This document shows, in pieces, positions 1 through 9,836 of a stretch of DNA of 64,000 nucleotides (its first letter is position 1; each line of letters starts with the position of its first letter). The stretch is from Cohnella luojiensis. Lineage in GTDB: Bacteria; Bacillota; Bacilli; Paenibacillales; Paenibacillaceae. Under the pieces are notes generated by a model that was not told the origin of the DNA, searched no databases, and saw only the letters and a list, made by a program, of their open reading frames with translations. The DNA is taken from positions 103,352 through 167,351 of the forward strand of contig NZ_SOMN01000006.1 of assembly GCF_004564235.1 (NCBI RefSeq), written 5' to 3'. Made by a program: the position numbers and the translations under genes.

Positions 1-1949
1 CTTCTCTCTTCGGATCCGAAATGCTGCGATTGCAGGAAAGAGAAGACGACCGCCTCTTGCCGATCCTCGCTTACATATTGATAGGCTGCGACATTCGAGT
101 TTCGGAACGATTCCAGCCTGAATAAGTCGCCTCTAAGAATCGTTGGCCGGATTTCCTTGTACAATTCCACGAAACGCTTGGCTTCCTCCATCTCGTCGTC
201 CGGCCAGTGGCTGATATTCGCCCCGATACCCAAGCCTCCCATCATGGAGCTATGGAAGCGGTAGGACAGCGGCAGGCTTCTTCCATTGAATCCGTGCGGC
301 GACTCCGTGACCCAGCACATCATGACCGCGGGACTGTAGGCGTAAGAGAAGCCCTCCTGGATCGTCAGTCGGTCGCGCGCGTCCGTATTGTCGCTAATCC
401 ACGCCTGGTCCGCGTATCGCAAGATCCCTAGATCGATTCTCGCTCCTCCGCCGGCGCAGGTCTCGAATTCAACGCGAGGGAATCGCGCCCTCAACTCCGC
501 CCAAATCTCGTACAGATGTTCTACGTGCTTCAGCCATATGCCCTCTCCCGCATTCTCTTGCCGGGGGGAAATTCCGGGTTCCGTCACCGTACGGTTCATG
601 TCCCATTTAATGAAGGAGATTTCGTATGAGGAGAGCAGCTTCGTCATAAAGTCGAGAACGAACTTCTTTACTTCGGGCAAACCCAAATTCAACAACAATT
701 GATTGCGAAGCTGAGTGCCTACGCGTGTAGGAAATTGATAGACCCAATCAGGATGGTTACGGTAAAGCTCGCTGTCCGGATTGACCGATTCAGGCTCCAC
801 CCATAAGCCGAATTCCATTCCAAGACATTTGACCTCGTCGATCAGCTCTTGCAAGCCTCCGGGGAATTTCTCCGGATTTACCTGCCAGTCTCCTAATCCC
901 GCGCGGTCGCTGTTTCGCTGGCCGAACCAGCCGTCGTCTACGACGAACCGTTCCACTCCGAGCTTGGCCGCTTGCTTGGCCAGCTCCTTCTGCCCTTGAA
1001 CGGTAACCGCGAATTCGGTCGCTTCCCAGGAATTATAGAGTACTTTCCTGTCCTTGCCCGAAGGAAGCACGTATTTCCGTTGATACCCGTGAAGGTTCCT
1101 GCTCATTTCCCCGAATCCGGCGGACGAGAAGCCTCCGACAAAAACGGGCGATTCATAAGCTTGACCGGGAGCTATGAGGAATGAACCGTCGAAGTCGTTT
1201 ACGCCTCCAACGACGCGAACGTGTCCGAAGGTCGTTTTCTCCAAGACGATCTTCCAGTTGCCGCTCCAGCCGAGCGCTCCGAACCATACCTTTCCGGAGG
1301 TCTCGTCCGCCTTTCCGTCGTCCATGGCAAACCAAGGATTGGAATGAGGGCCGGTAAACCCTCTTCTGGATTCGAGTACCTTCTTGCCTTCGGACAAGAC
1401 GTTCGTCCTAAGCTGATACTCTCCCGCCCATCTGCCGGTCACATGCGTTAACCGGTAGTCCGGCAAGCGCTGAACGGTCCATACCGCGGCCATTACTTGC
1501 TCGATCCGAATCGGCTCCACTTCCTCGTTCACCACTTTGACATGCCGTTCGATCAGATCGAATTCGGGGATCGCCTTATAATGCATCTCCACCCGCAACG
1601 AATAATGCTCATCCGCGAGATGAACGATCAATTCGTTAGCGTCGAAGATTTCGTATCCCTCGTACTTTAATTTCAGATCGCGGACGCCATCCGCGAATGT
1701 CGCTTTGAGCGCAGGCTCCGCATAATTGCAGCCGCCCCAGCCCCCGTATTCCTCCGTCTCCCGGTCCACGTCCGCATCGAACGAGCTGTGGTGTTTGCCT
1801 TTCAGCAGATCGCCGCAATCTTCGGCGGCCACCGGATTTCCCCAATAGACATGCTGAACCGTACCCTTGCTATTGATGCCGAATAAATAAGAGGAATTGT
1901 CTGTGCGGATTTCGAATAAATTCGTTCTTTCCGAGTAAGAAATAGGCAT
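1..1949 (-). CDS. GH36 alpha-galactosidase, 3' end cut by window edge
   Basis: An open frame of 649 codons runs from the ATG at 1949 through the left edge with no stop. GH36 enzymes release terminal alpha-galactose from melibiose/raffinose-type sugars. Family signatures are visible: KWDMNR near residue 448, with Asp450 as the expected nucleophile, and SDNTDA at residues 519-524, the acid/base segment, following a CAGGGARID stretch. GH36 proteins are usually about 730-750 residues, so roughly 80-100 C-terminal residues lie outside. AAAAGGAGATG sits just before the start. It is the last visible gene of the operon, 22 bp after a sugar permease. There is no signal peptide, so it probably acts in the cytoplasm on imported oligosaccharides. 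Function is firmly indicated by motifs; the exact substrate is inferred. Confidence 0.93.
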   Translation of the reverse strand, partial: MPISYSERTNLFEIRTDNSSYLFGINSKGTVQHVYWGNPVAAEDCGDLLKGKHHSSFDADVDRETEEYGGWGGCNYAEPALKATFADGVRDLKLKYEGYEIFDANELIVHLADEHYSLRVEMHYKAIPEFDLIERHVKVVNEEVEPIRIEQVMAAVWTVQRLPDYRLTHVTGRWAGEYQLRTNVLSEGKKVLESRRGFTGPHSNPWFAMDDGKADETSGKVWFGALGWSGNWKIVLEKTTFGHVRVVGGVNDFDGSFLIAPGQAYESPVFVGGFSSAGFGEMSRNLHGYQRKYVLPSGKDRKVLYNSWEATEFAVTVQGQKELAKQAAKLGVERFVVDDGWFGQRNSDRAGLGDWQVNPEKFPGGLQELIDEVKCLGMEFGLWVEPESVNPDSELYRNHPDWVYQFPTRVGTQLRNQLLLNLGLPEVKKFVLDFMTKLLSSYEISFIKWDMNRTVTEPGISPRQENAGEGIWLKHVEHLYEIWAELRARFPRVEFETCAGGGARIDLGILRYADQAWISDNTDARDRLTIQEGFSYAYSPAVMMCWVTESPHGFNGRSLPLSYRFHSSMMGGLGIGANISHWPDDEMEEAKRFVELYKEIRPTILRGDLFRLESFRNSNVAAYQYVSEDRQEAVVFSFLQSQHFGSEER

Positions 1950-1971
1950 GAGTGCATCTCCTTTTCAACCG

Positions 1972-2790
1972 CTACCCTTTTATTGCGCCGGCAGCAATCC
2001 CTTTGATGATATATTTCTGCATGAGCAGGAAGAATCCTACGATAGGAATGATTCCCATAACCGCATAAGCAAATGCCAGGTTCAGGTCGCTGCTGTATTG
2101 TCCGAAGAAGAAATACTGCTGCAGAGGAATGGTCCGGTAAAACTTGTCCTGAAGATAAAGCAAGGGCAACAAGAAATCGTTCCAAATGTAAAGAGCGTTA
2201 AGCACCAGCACGGTTGCCGTTACCGGCTTTAACAAGGGAAGGATGATCCGGATAAAAATACCCGGGGTCGAGCAGCCGTCGATTCTGGCCGCTTCTTCGA
2301 TTTCCCTGGAGATGGCGCGAATAAATCCGGCATAGAACAGAACGCCCATTTGAACGCCGAAGCCGCCGTATATTAAAGCGATGCCCCAATGAGAGTTGAG
2401 CATGCTAAGCTCCTTTCCCATTTTATACAAGGGCAGCATCGTAATTTGGAAGGGCACGACAAGGCCGGCCAGAAATACGATAAATACGAAGTTATAGAAG
2501 GGCTTGTTCCTTCGGGCGATCGAATACCCCGCCAATGCGGATACAAGTACGATTAATAGAACGGAAATGACGGTTATGACGAGACTGTTCGTAATGGCCG
2601 ACAAGTATTTCGATGCTTTCCAGGCTAAAGAGAAATTTTCGAAGCTCAGGCTGGACGGCAAGGCGTAGAAGGAATCGAACGTTTGCTTGGGCGTCTTGAA
2701 CGCCATGAGCGCAGCTACGTAGAAGGGAAACAGAAAGACGAGTGCGATGACCGATACGATTGAAAACGTCGCTATATGGGTTTTGTTCAC
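1972..2790 (-). CDS. Carbohydrate ABC transporter permease, MalG/CarB type
   Basis: 272-residue inner-membrane permease with about six hydrophobic segments. The EAA cytoplasmic loop that docks on the ATPase is clear at residues 165-190 (EEAARIDG followed by ILPLLKP). The C-terminal IKGIAAGAIKG tail is typical of MalG-type permeases. The start is GTG at 2790, sharing GTGA with the stop of the upstream permease, so the two are translationally coupled. No ATPase gene is present; such importers in this group usually borrow a shared MsmX-type ATPase encoded elsewhere (established for Bacillus). With the neighbouring GH36 enzyme it likely imports alpha-galactosides. Confidence 0.93.
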   Translation of the reverse strand: MNKTHIATFSIVSVIALVFLFPFYVAALMAFKTPKQTFDSFYALPSSLSFENFSLAWKASKYLSAITNSLVITVISVLLIVLVSALAGYSIARRNKPFYNFVFIVFLAGLVVPFQITMLPLYKMGKELSMLNSHWGIALIYGGFGVQMGVLFYAGFIRAISREIEEAARIDGCSTPGIFIRIILPLLKPVTATVLVLNALYIWNDFLLPLLYLQDKFYRTIPLQQYFFFGQYSSDLNLAFAYAVMGIIPIVGFFLLMQKYIIKGIAAGAIKG

Positions 2791-3665
2791 ATTTCCACTT
2801 CCCGTCTTCTAAAGATGGAGATTTGCACGATGGTCACGAGAACGAGGATCAGGAAGAAGATCATGGAAAGCGCCGTCCCGTATCCGGCTTGGAAGTTGGC
2901 AAAGGAGCTTTTATAAATAAATGTCGAGATGACTTCCGTTGAAAAGGCGGGTCCTCCTTGCGTCGTCACGTATACCAGATCGAACACCTTTAAGGAACCC
3001 GTCAGCACCAACAGCATATTGATCGTGATGGATGGCGCGATCAACGGTAGTATGATGCGGAAGAACGATTGCCTTGCGTTCGCGCCGTCTATCTTGGCAC
3101 TCTCGACAAGCTCGCTTGAGACTCCTTGCAGCCCTGCGATGTAGATGATCATCGGAGCTCCGATCCCCTGCCAGACGGCGATCAATATAAGTCCGAATAA
3201 GGCGTAATTCGGATCGCCGAGAGGGCTGGATATATCGAGGCCGAACATGCCGAATAAACTAGGAAACCCGATCGCGTAATTATATTTCCATATAAAACCC
3301 GAGAGGACGATAGAGATGACTCCCGGAAGAAAGAAGATCGTCCGGAAAGCGTTCCGGAACTTCAGATACGTATCTAGCAGCAGCGCGAGCAACAACGAAA
3401 TCGCATTAACTAAGACGGTAACGATGATCGCATATTTGAACGTGTTGACTAAGACGATCCACAGATCGCTGTCGGAGAACGCCCTCACGTAATTGTCCCA
3501 ACCTGTATAATGAACCGTTCTGGATAGTCCGTCCCAGCTCGTGAAGGAATACCTGGCCCCCATGACTAACGGAACGAAAACCGCGAAAATAAATAAACAA
3601 AGGCCCGGCAAGAGAAAGAGAAGATACCACATCTCGGCGCGGATTAACCGCTTTATATTTCCCAT
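2787..3665 (-). CDS. Carbohydrate ABC transporter permease, MalF/UgpA type
   Basis: 292-residue permease, partner of the downstream MalG-type protein. It has an N-terminal membrane segment (FLLPGLCLFIFAVF near residue 17) and an EAA loop at about 184-210 (ELVESAKIDGAN, then ILPLIAP). AGGAAGGG precedes the ATG at 3665. It sits 70 bp downstream of the solute-binding lipoprotein gene. The pair forms the membrane channel; the sugar is inferred from the co-operonic GH36 enzyme. Confidence 0.93.
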   Translation of the reverse strand: MGNIKRLIRAEMWYLLFLLPGLCLFIFAVFVPLVMGARYSFTSWDGLSRTVHYTGWDNYVRAFSDSDLWIVLVNTFKYAIIVTVLVNAISLLLALLLDTYLKFRNAFRTIFFLPGVISIVLSGFIWKYNYAIGFPSLFGMFGLDISSPLGDPNYALFGLILIAVWQGIGAPMIIYIAGLQGVSSELVESAKIDGANARQSFFRIILPLIAPSITINMLLVLTGSLKVFDLVYVTTQGGPAFSTEVISTFIYKSSFANFQAGYGTALSMIFFLILVLVTIVQISIFRRREVEM

Positions 3666-3735
3666 CGTTGTTTCCCTTCCTGTTCATAACGGCATAGGCT
3701 GGGCCTATGCCGTTACGTTCATTTATGCATTTGGT

Positions 3736-5082
3736 TTATTTGTGGTTTTTGCTTACCCAATCGTCCATCGTAGCGATGACTTCGTCTTCGGTTGCTTTGT
3801 CGAAGAACAGTTTTTGCAGGTTCTGAACGAATTGATTCGTCCAATCGATCGTTGTTTTGATATACACTTGGGAGTCGTAAACCTCGCCGCTGTCGAAATA
3901 CGGCTGCAGCTCGTTAACCGCGGGAGCGATATCGGCGGATGCGCCTTTCACGTAACTAAGGGAGTTAATGTTCTTAACCCATGAATCTCCGCCCTCTTTG
4001 CTAGCCATGAACGCCACGAATTTCAGTGCCGCTTCCTTGTTCTTGGAATTGCTGCCTACGGCTAGGGATGCGTCCGGGTTGAACTCCAGTTTGTTCAAGC
4101 TCTCGTCGTTGCTGAACGGGTATGGGAAGTATCCGATTCCCGTTTCGTAGAGCTCGGGGTTTTTCTTCTGAATGTCCGCAAGCGGCCATGTGCCCATGTA
4201 CATCATACCTACGTCGCCTTTAGCGAAAAGGTCGACGATTCCGTTATAGTCCACGCCCAGCTGATCTTTGTTGCCTAGATCGAAGATCTGCTTCGCATGT
4301 TGAATCATCGTTCTTGCCGCGGGGTTATCCGCGAATTTCACGGCGCCCGTCTCCAGCTTCGTGAAGAAGTCCGGCTGATTCTCGACTAACGCGGTGTTGC
4401 TCGGCAAATCGCGTCCGATCCACATTCCCAGCGTCCATCCGTCTTTCCAGCCCAACGCGAAAGGCGTTTTGCCCGCGTCTTTGATTTTCTTGCCCGCCGC
4501 GATCATGGCGTCGAACGTTCTCGGAATTTCGATGCCCAAATCGGCGAAGATTTTCTTGTTGTAGAACATCGCGATCGGCGTCGCGTTCACTGGCGAGACG
4601 TAATTTTTCCCGTCCGTCGCTTGTGCCGCAACAACACTCGGATCGAAATTTTCCAAGAAAGGCATGCCGGTCAAATCCTCAACGTATCCGCCGTCCACGA
4701 ATAATTTCGTCTGGGCTCCGGCGTTCAGCGTGAATACGTCCACGACGTCTCCGCCGGCCATTTTCGTTTTGAGAAGCGTATAGTAATCGTCGTATTTAAC
4801 GGGCTGAACGTCTACCGAGATATTCGGGTTCGCAGCCTCGAACTGATCCACGATTTTCTGTACTCCGTCCGTCACGTCGCTCTTGAAATGCATGAACGAA
4901 ATCGTGATCGGCTTTTCTTCCGATGCCGATTCGGCAGGCGCCGCGGAACTCTCCGCCGGGCTGCTAGCCGCCGGATCGGATGATCCCGCGGAGGATTGGG
5001 AGTCGTTGTTTTTGCTGCCGCAAGCTGCCAGCAGCAAAGCCAGCAGTAACACGCATAAGCTTAGAACCATGCTCTTTTTCAT
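3736..5082 (-). CDS. Sugar-binding lipoprotein of ABC transporter
   Basis: 448-residue extracellular solute-binding protein (family 1 type). A lipoprotein signal runs from MKKSMVLSL to LLLAAC, with Cys21 as the lipidated residue, followed by a Ser/Ala/Glu-rich linker to about residue 58. The mature part begins KPITISFMHFKSDV, the usual first beta strand of these binding proteins. AAGAGGGGAAAT precedes the start. It captures the oligosaccharide outside the cell for the two permeases downstream. A 133-bp gap with a possible promoter separates it from the regulator gene, which would allow sugar induction by the YesN-type protein. Confidence 0.93.
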   Translation of the reverse strand: MKKSMVLSLCVLLLALLLAACGSKNNDSQSSAGSSDPAASSPAESSAAPAESASEEKPITISFMHFKSDVTDGVQKIVDQFEAANPNISVDVQPVKYDDYYTLLKTKMAGGDVVDVFTLNAGAQTKLFVDGGYVEDLTGMPFLENFDPSVVAAQATDGKNYVSPVNATPIAMFYNKKIFADLGIEIPRTFDAMIAAGKKIKDAGKTPFALGWKDGWTLGMWIGRDLPSNTALVENQPDFFTKLETGAVKFADNPAARTMIQHAKQIFDLGNKDQLGVDYNGIVDLFAKGDVGMMYMGTWPLADIQKKNPELYETGIGYFPYPFSNDESLNKLEFNPDASLAVGSNSKNKEAALKFVAFMASKEGGDSWVKNINSLSYVKGASADIAPAVNELQPYFDSGEVYDSQVYIKTTIDWTNQFVQNLQKLFFDKATEDEVIATMDDWVSKNHK

Positions 5083-5176
5083 TTGTTTGTATTTCCCCTC
5101 TTCATGTGTTTGATGGAGGACGGTGACAGAAACCTTTGTCCTGTACCTAGCTTACTTTCCGGCGAGAGGATTCGTA

Positions 5177-5205
5177 ATAAAATAAATTGTTCAGCCGATG
5201 TTCAA
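5177..5205 (-). promoter_or_regulatory. Possible promoter of the solute-binding protein gene
   Basis: On the minus strand TTGAAC (5200-5205) and TTTTAT (5177-5182) are 17 bp apart, about 100 bp before the lipoprotein start. The -10 match is weak, as expected if the promoter needs the YesN-type activator. Read by eye only. Confidence 0.35.
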
Positions 5206-5215
5206 TTTTTTGCGG

Positions 5216-6805
5216 CTAACGCGATTCCTTCGGACATTCCCTATACTCGGAAGGAGTTTGCCCGGTGAATTTCTTGAATACCTGACTAAAATAACGTTGG
5301 TTCTCGTACCCCACGAGCTCCGAGATTTCGTTAATCTTCCGATCGGAGGAACGGAGAAGCTCGCATGCCTTTTCCATCCGCTTGCGCGTGACGTATTCGA
5401 TGAAGTTCTCGTCGGTAACCGACTTGAATTGCTTGCTCAGATAGCTGGGATCCATATGAAACCGCGTCGCTATGTCGATCAAGCTAATGTCCTCGAAGTA
5501 ATGCGCATCCAAGAAAGAGACGATCTGCAAAACCGAATGAGCGGAGTCCGATATTTCGCTATTCAGACCGTGGGTCGATATCGCGATTGCCAGCTGGTCC
5601 ACGAATTCCCGAAGCTGATGGAAATCCAATATTCCCGCGATTTGTCCTCCATCGAATAAAGCTGGAAAAGCCGAAGCCAACCCTCTGGCTTCCGTGCTGG
5701 CAGTCTCCGTAACTTTGGCTAGCTCCCGGTGAACGTCGCGAATCGTAGTGGCCGGGCGTTTGCTTATCCGATTAACGAAATCGGTCAATAGCTTGCGGCT
5801 ATCCTTCTCGTTACCCGATCCTATCGCATGGCTAAGAGCCTTCAAATCAAAAGAAGTCAGAATACCTGCCGACGAACCCGGAACGGGATACTCCGCCGAC
5901 GAGAAGGATAAGCCCGAATCGTCCAGCTTATTCCTGTGCAGTTCGTCGTTTGCCGCGGCGTAAACTTCCGGAAGCCCGTCGAGCCGGGCGATCACCGGGC
6001 TTATGCCGAAGACGACATCCGTGCTTAGCGTCCGCTTCACGGCATCTTGAAAGTCGGTAGCTAATCGCTCGATACGGTCAAGACTATAGGAGGACGCCGG
6101 AAGAATGATGCCGATGCTCATTCTATCGTCGGATTTATACACGAAAGGGCTTTCGTCCATCATCACTTCGTTAAGAATATTCTCGGCGCTGAACATAAAC
6201 AGATCCGCGTTACCATGGAACTTCGTCTTTGATACTTCGTTAAATTGACGGAACATGCATACGGCTAGCCTAAAGGGTTTCTCCGCATGTTCGAGCTGGA
6301 GCTCCTCGGCTTGATTGTGGATATCCGATAGGTTCGTGATCCGTTTGCCGGCGAGATTCTGTAGGAACTCTTCCCTCTTCAACTTTAAGATATCCTTGGC
6401 AATTTTTTTCTGTTGTTGCAGGCTCATATAATCGCGGCAGGCATCTATCGCCTTCGTCATCGCGCTCCTGAGCTCCGGTATGGAAATCGGCTTTAGCACG
6501 TATTCGCAAGCCTGGTAGGTCAACGCGGCCTTCAGATATTCGAACTGCGAGTATCCGCTGATCACGATGACCCGGATATCCCCATGCAGCTTGTATAGAT
6601 TTTCGAGAAACTTTTCCCCGTTCATGACGGGCATGTTCATATCGGTTACTACGATATGGGGCTTGTTCATGCGGATTAGTTCCAATGCCTCTTGTCCGTG
6701 CTTTGCTTCCGCGATGATCTCGACGTCCAGGGCGAGCTCGTTGATCATCTTGCTGATCGATTTCCTTCCCCATGTTTCATCGTCCACTACCATGACTTTA
6801 TACAT
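5216..6805 (-). CDS. YesN-type response regulator with AraC HTH
   Basis: 529 residues. The N-terminal receiver domain has an acidic pair at 8-9, phospho-acceptor Asp55 (VVTDMNMP) and Lys105 (YVLKP). A long middle region of unknown fold follows, then a C-terminal AraC/XylS double helix-turn-helix at about 425-525 (LIDIATRFHMDPSYLSKQF, then ISELVGYENQRYFSQVFKKF). It overlaps the upstream kinase gene by 8 bp, so the pair is co-translated. Proteins of this type are phosphorylated by a YesM-type kinase and activate adjacent sugar-uptake operons; here the expected targets are the binding protein, permease and GH36 genes. Confidence 0.92.
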   Translation of the reverse strand: MYKVMVVDDETWGRKSISKMINELALDVEIIAEAKHGQEALELIRMNKPHIVVTDMNMPVMNGEKFLENLYKLHGDIRVIVISGYSQFEYLKAALTYQACEYVLKPISIPELRSAMTKAIDACRDYMSLQQQKKIAKDILKLKREEFLQNLAGKRITNLSDIHNQAEELQLEHAEKPFRLAVCMFRQFNEVSKTKFHGNADLFMFSAENILNEVMMDESPFVYKSDDRMSIGIILPASSYSLDRIERLATDFQDAVKRTLSTDVVFGISPVIARLDGLPEVYAAANDELHRNKLDDSGLSFSSAEYPVPGSSAGILTSFDLKALSHAIGSGNEKDSRKLLTDFVNRISKRPATTIRDVHRELAKVTETASTEARGLASAFPALFDGGQIAGILDFHQLREFVDQLAIAISTHGLNSEISDSAHSVLQIVSFLDAHYFEDISLIDIATRFHMDPSYLSKQFKSVTDENFIEYVTRKRMEKACELLRSSDRKINEISELVGYENQRYFSQVFKKFTGQTPSEYRECPKESR

Positions 6806-8585
6806 GTCTCGCCCCTCCGTTTCGGTATGGAATCTTGAGCTTGATCGTCGTTCCTTTGCCTGGTGCGCTCTCTACGGCAAGACCGTGCGGCGCCCCGTAT
6901 ACGAGCCTGATTCTCTCGTGGACGTTCTTAAGCCCGATGGATACGCCCGAGAATACTTCCAATGATTTGTGCTCCAGATTCGACCGCAGAGAAGCCAGCT
7001 TGTCCGTCTCCATCCCCATTCCGTTATCCCGAATTTCTATGAAGACATATTCGCCATGCCTTACGGCGCTTATGCTGATGAGAAGCTGCCGGTTATCTTG
7101 CTTATCCATGGCATGCACGATTACGTTCTCTATGATCGGCTGCAAGACGAATCGTACGATGGAATGATCCATGAGATCGTTCTGAACGTCGAACTCCGTT
7201 TGCAGGGATTCCTCGAAGCGGAACTGTTGAATGTACAGGTAATTGTTCACATGGGCGAGCTCCTGCCCGATCGTCGATTCCATATTGCCCTCGTAGAAGC
7301 TATACCGGAACATATCCCCGAGCGCCCGGCACATCTCATGAATCTCGTAATCCCCGATCAGAACCGCTTTCCCTCCGATCGTCTGCAGGGTGTTGTATAG
7401 AAAATGAGGATTGATCTGCATTTGAAGGGCAAGGATTTGCGCCTCCTTGTTTCTCAGCTGCATCTGGTAATCGAGCTCGATTAATTCGCGAATTTTATCC
7501 GTCATGAAATTAAAGTTTCTCGCCAACTCGGAAAGATCGTCCCGATAGCGATAAGGCTTCAGCGTAACGTGAAAATTACCTTTCCGAACGGCTTTCATCG
7601 CCTTTCCGAGCAGTTGAATCGGCTTCGTGATAAACCGCTGAGCAAGAAGGGAAAACAGGAAGATAATGAGCATGACGACCGCTAGAACGCAGACGGATAG
7701 GAGTAACGTATTCTTGCGGTTCTGCGCCAATTCAGGGTTCGGATAAATAATCGTAAGCCCGATATTCGAATTGTCCAGATAGGAGGTGCCCATGAACAGA
7801 TCCTGGTTGCGGGTAAACGCCACGTCGCGCGGATTATTGTTGGCCCATGCCCCCGGGTGCCGGAACGGCTCCACCGCGCTCTCGTATTTATCGTTCGTCT
7901 GGTAGAACGTATCTCCGTTTCCGTTCTGCAGCGTGATCACGTTAGGAGAGCGGTTATTCGCTTCCATTGTCTTGAGAAAGTCTTTCATTTGAATGTAGAA
8001 GACCAGCGACCCGTATTTCTTTTTGTAGAACGGATCGTAGATGGTAAGGGCATACACGAAGAAATCCTGTCCCAATGTTTTGTCGGAGTAAGTAAACATC
8101 CTATTTTCCTGAAACGGCAAATTGAGCATCTCCTTGTAGTTCGGGATGCTCCGTTCGAATTTGATCGCATCGTAGCTGCCGGCCCTCGACCAAGAATCTC
8201 TTAACGTATCGTCTTTGCCGTATATCATCATTTTAATGATATCCTTGTTCTTGTTCAGCACTAACCGGTAATAGTTTTCCAACGACTGCTTGACGTAGAT
8301 GATTTCCGCGTCGTTATAGTTCGCGCCATGCGCCATCAGGTTAGTGATTCGATCATAAGCATAGACTTGTAAAGCCGACGTAGAGATATTGCGAAAATAT
8401 TCATCCAAATCCTTCGATAAGTAGGCCGCGTTCTGGTCGGAGCTTCGGAACATCGTTTTCTCCAAGGAACTCGTGCTCGACCGGTAGAACAAATAGGAGA
8501 GAACCAGCAGCGGAATCAAGGAAATCAGAACGCTGCTCCATACGATCTTCGTGCTGATGCTCCGATTCATGAATAGCCATCTCAT
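6798..8585 (-). CDS. YesM-type membrane sensor histidine kinase
   Basis: 595 residues. Membrane segments lie at about 15-35 and 293-316 and flank an extracellular sensor domain. A HAMP-like linker follows, then the His_kinase segment QINPHFLYNTLQTIGG with phospho-accepting His394. The HATPase domain carries the N box (IENVIVHA) and G box (DNGMGM). A good ribosome site (CTGGAGG) precedes the ATG at 8585. It partners the YesN-type regulator that overlaps it. It probably senses the sugar or its binding protein at the cell surface; the ligand cannot be read from sequence. Confidence 0.93.
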   Translation of the reverse strand: MRWLFMNRSISTKIVWSSVLISLIPLLVLSYLFYRSSTSSLEKTMFRSSDQNAAYLSKDLDEYFRNISTSALQVYAYDRITNLMAHGANYNDAEIIYVKQSLENYYRLVLNKNKDIIKMMIYGKDDTLRDSWSRAGSYDAIKFERSIPNYKEMLNLPFQENRMFTYSDKTLGQDFFVYALTIYDPFYKKKYGSLVFYIQMKDFLKTMEANNRSPNVITLQNGNGDTFYQTNDKYESAVEPFRHPGAWANNNPRDVAFTRNQDLFMGTSYLDNSNIGLTIIYPNPELAQNRKNTLLLSVCVLAVVMLIIFLFSLLAQRFITKPIQLLGKAMKAVRKGNFHVTLKPYRYRDDLSELARNFNFMTDKIRELIELDYQMQLRNKEAQILALQMQINPHFLYNTLQTIGGKAVLIGDYEIHEMCRALGDMFRYSFYEGNMESTIGQELAHVNNYLYIQQFRFEESLQTEFDVQNDLMDHSIVRFVLQPIIENVIVHAMDKQDNRQLLISISAVRHGEYVFIEIRDNGMGMETDKLASLRSNLEHKSLEVFSGVSIGLKNVHERIRLVYGAPHGLAVESAPGKGTTIKLKIPYRNGGARHV

Positions 8586-8612
8586 CCTGTGAGTCCTCCA
8601 GCCGCGGCCGAT

Positions 8613-9557
8613 TTAGGTCAACGTTACCTCGAGATGCCAACGGTAGGTTCCGCGGCCTTCGACGGTTGCCGCTTCATTAGTATTCATAGCGTGATTCAGG
8701 TCGTCCATTCTTCCCGTCGCGGGCTCGATAGCGAAGTGGTAATAGCCTCCATAGCCGCCGGAATTGGCCCATATGGCCAAATAAGGAACTTTGTCCTCGG
8801 GAAACCGCAAAGTGATAGATTCTCCCGTGTCGGGATCGCTTAACGCCGCCATGCCGACGGTTAACTTGTTGGTAAAATAATATTTCTCCGCGACGCTTCG
8901 ATCCGTTGCGCCAATGACGCTAAGATCAACGGTTCCTCCGCAGCTCGTAGCGTTCGGCCAAGAACGCTTGTCCTGGAATTCTCCCAAGCGTTGGCCCTCA
9001 GAATAAGATACCTCGATTTCCTCTAATCCTTCGGGCACATTCAGCTTCATACCCTCGCGCACTTGGAGGAGAGGGTGCGCTGCCCATAAGAAGGAGAAAG
9101 GGGAATCCGATAAATTGGTCAGGCTATAATCGATTCGCACCGTATTTTCGCTCGCGAAGGAATAGACTTTCTCCAAACGATAAGGGAACGCTACTCCCTC
9201 CACTTTACAACGCAACTCCGTCTCCGTACAGCTATCTACCCAACTCATGGACCAAACCTCGCCGTGGTCGGGTATTCGCCGCCCCTTCCAAGGCTCATCG
9301 GGGTATGTGCTTTCAATGATTCCGGGGAACATTTCGTCCCATCCGCTCTCGTCTCCAGCAGAGAACGCGGACGCATAGCCCTCATTGCCTAGAGCTTTCC
9401 CGCTGCTCCATAACCATTCCCGGTTCGTGGACCGGTTAACGAGGGAGACGACCTTGCTTCCTAACCCGGGAACGATGCAGAGGGAGATCTTCTCCGTCTC
9501 GCCGATCCATACGGGGTAACCTTCCCTATTCGACTTGGTCCATTGTCCTTGTCCCAT
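8613..9557 (-). CDS. Aldose 1-epimerase (mutarotase)-like protein
   Basis: 314-residue beta-sandwich protein of the galactose-mutarotase-like superfamily. Candidate catalytic residues are the His in LWAAHPLLQV (middle of the chain) and the Glu in FAIEPATG near the C-terminus, the order seen in GalM proteins. It is 27 bp upstream of the kinase gene and is the first gene of the alpha-galactoside operon. A role in interconverting galactose anomers released by the GH36 enzyme is a sensible inference. The family is diverse, so the substrate is uncertain. Confidence 0.75.
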   Translation of the reverse strand: MGQGQWTKSNREGYPVWIGETEKISLCIVPGLGSKVVSLVNRSTNREWLWSSGKALGNEGYASAFSAGDESGWDEMFPGIIESTYPDEPWKGRRIPDHGEVWSMSWVDSCTETELRCKVEGVAFPYRLEKVYSFASENTVRIDYSLTNLSDSPFSFLWAAHPLLQVREGMKLNVPEGLEEIEVSYSEGQRLGEFQDKRSWPNATSCGGTVDLSVIGATDRSVAEKYYFTNKLTVGMAALSDPDTGESITLRFPEDKVPYLAIWANSGGYGGYYHFAIEPATGRMDDLNHAMNTNEAATVEGRGTYRWHLEVTLT

Positions 9558-9682
9558 TGTTATTCCTCGCTTTCATCACGTTCCGCCGAATACACATAAT
9601 TGATTCTATCATCCGGCCTACGTTGAACAGTCTAATTTTTTGTGTATTCATTGTGTAAATTATTGGCGGAACCGTGTGAAAT

Positions 9683-9727
9683 GACAAACAGGTTACCCCA
9701 AATAATGCTAAGGGTAACCTGTTTGTC
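9683..9727. terminator. Perfect 16-bp inverted repeat, possible terminator
   Basis: GACAAACAGGTTACCC (9683-9698) and its exact complement (9712-9727) surround a 13-base loop. Neither strand has a strong T run after the stem, so it may be a weak or factor-assisted terminator for the genes at 10202-13113, or an operator upstream of the mutarotase gene. Both readings are inferences. Confidence 0.5.
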
Positions 9728-9836
9728 GCGTTAGTTTGATTCTGTTACTAACCTAGGATGATGTCACCATCACCGCCACGGATGAAAAATGGGTTCGTAC
9801 GCATAATTCGGCTCGAATTTTGCACCGGATGGCAGA

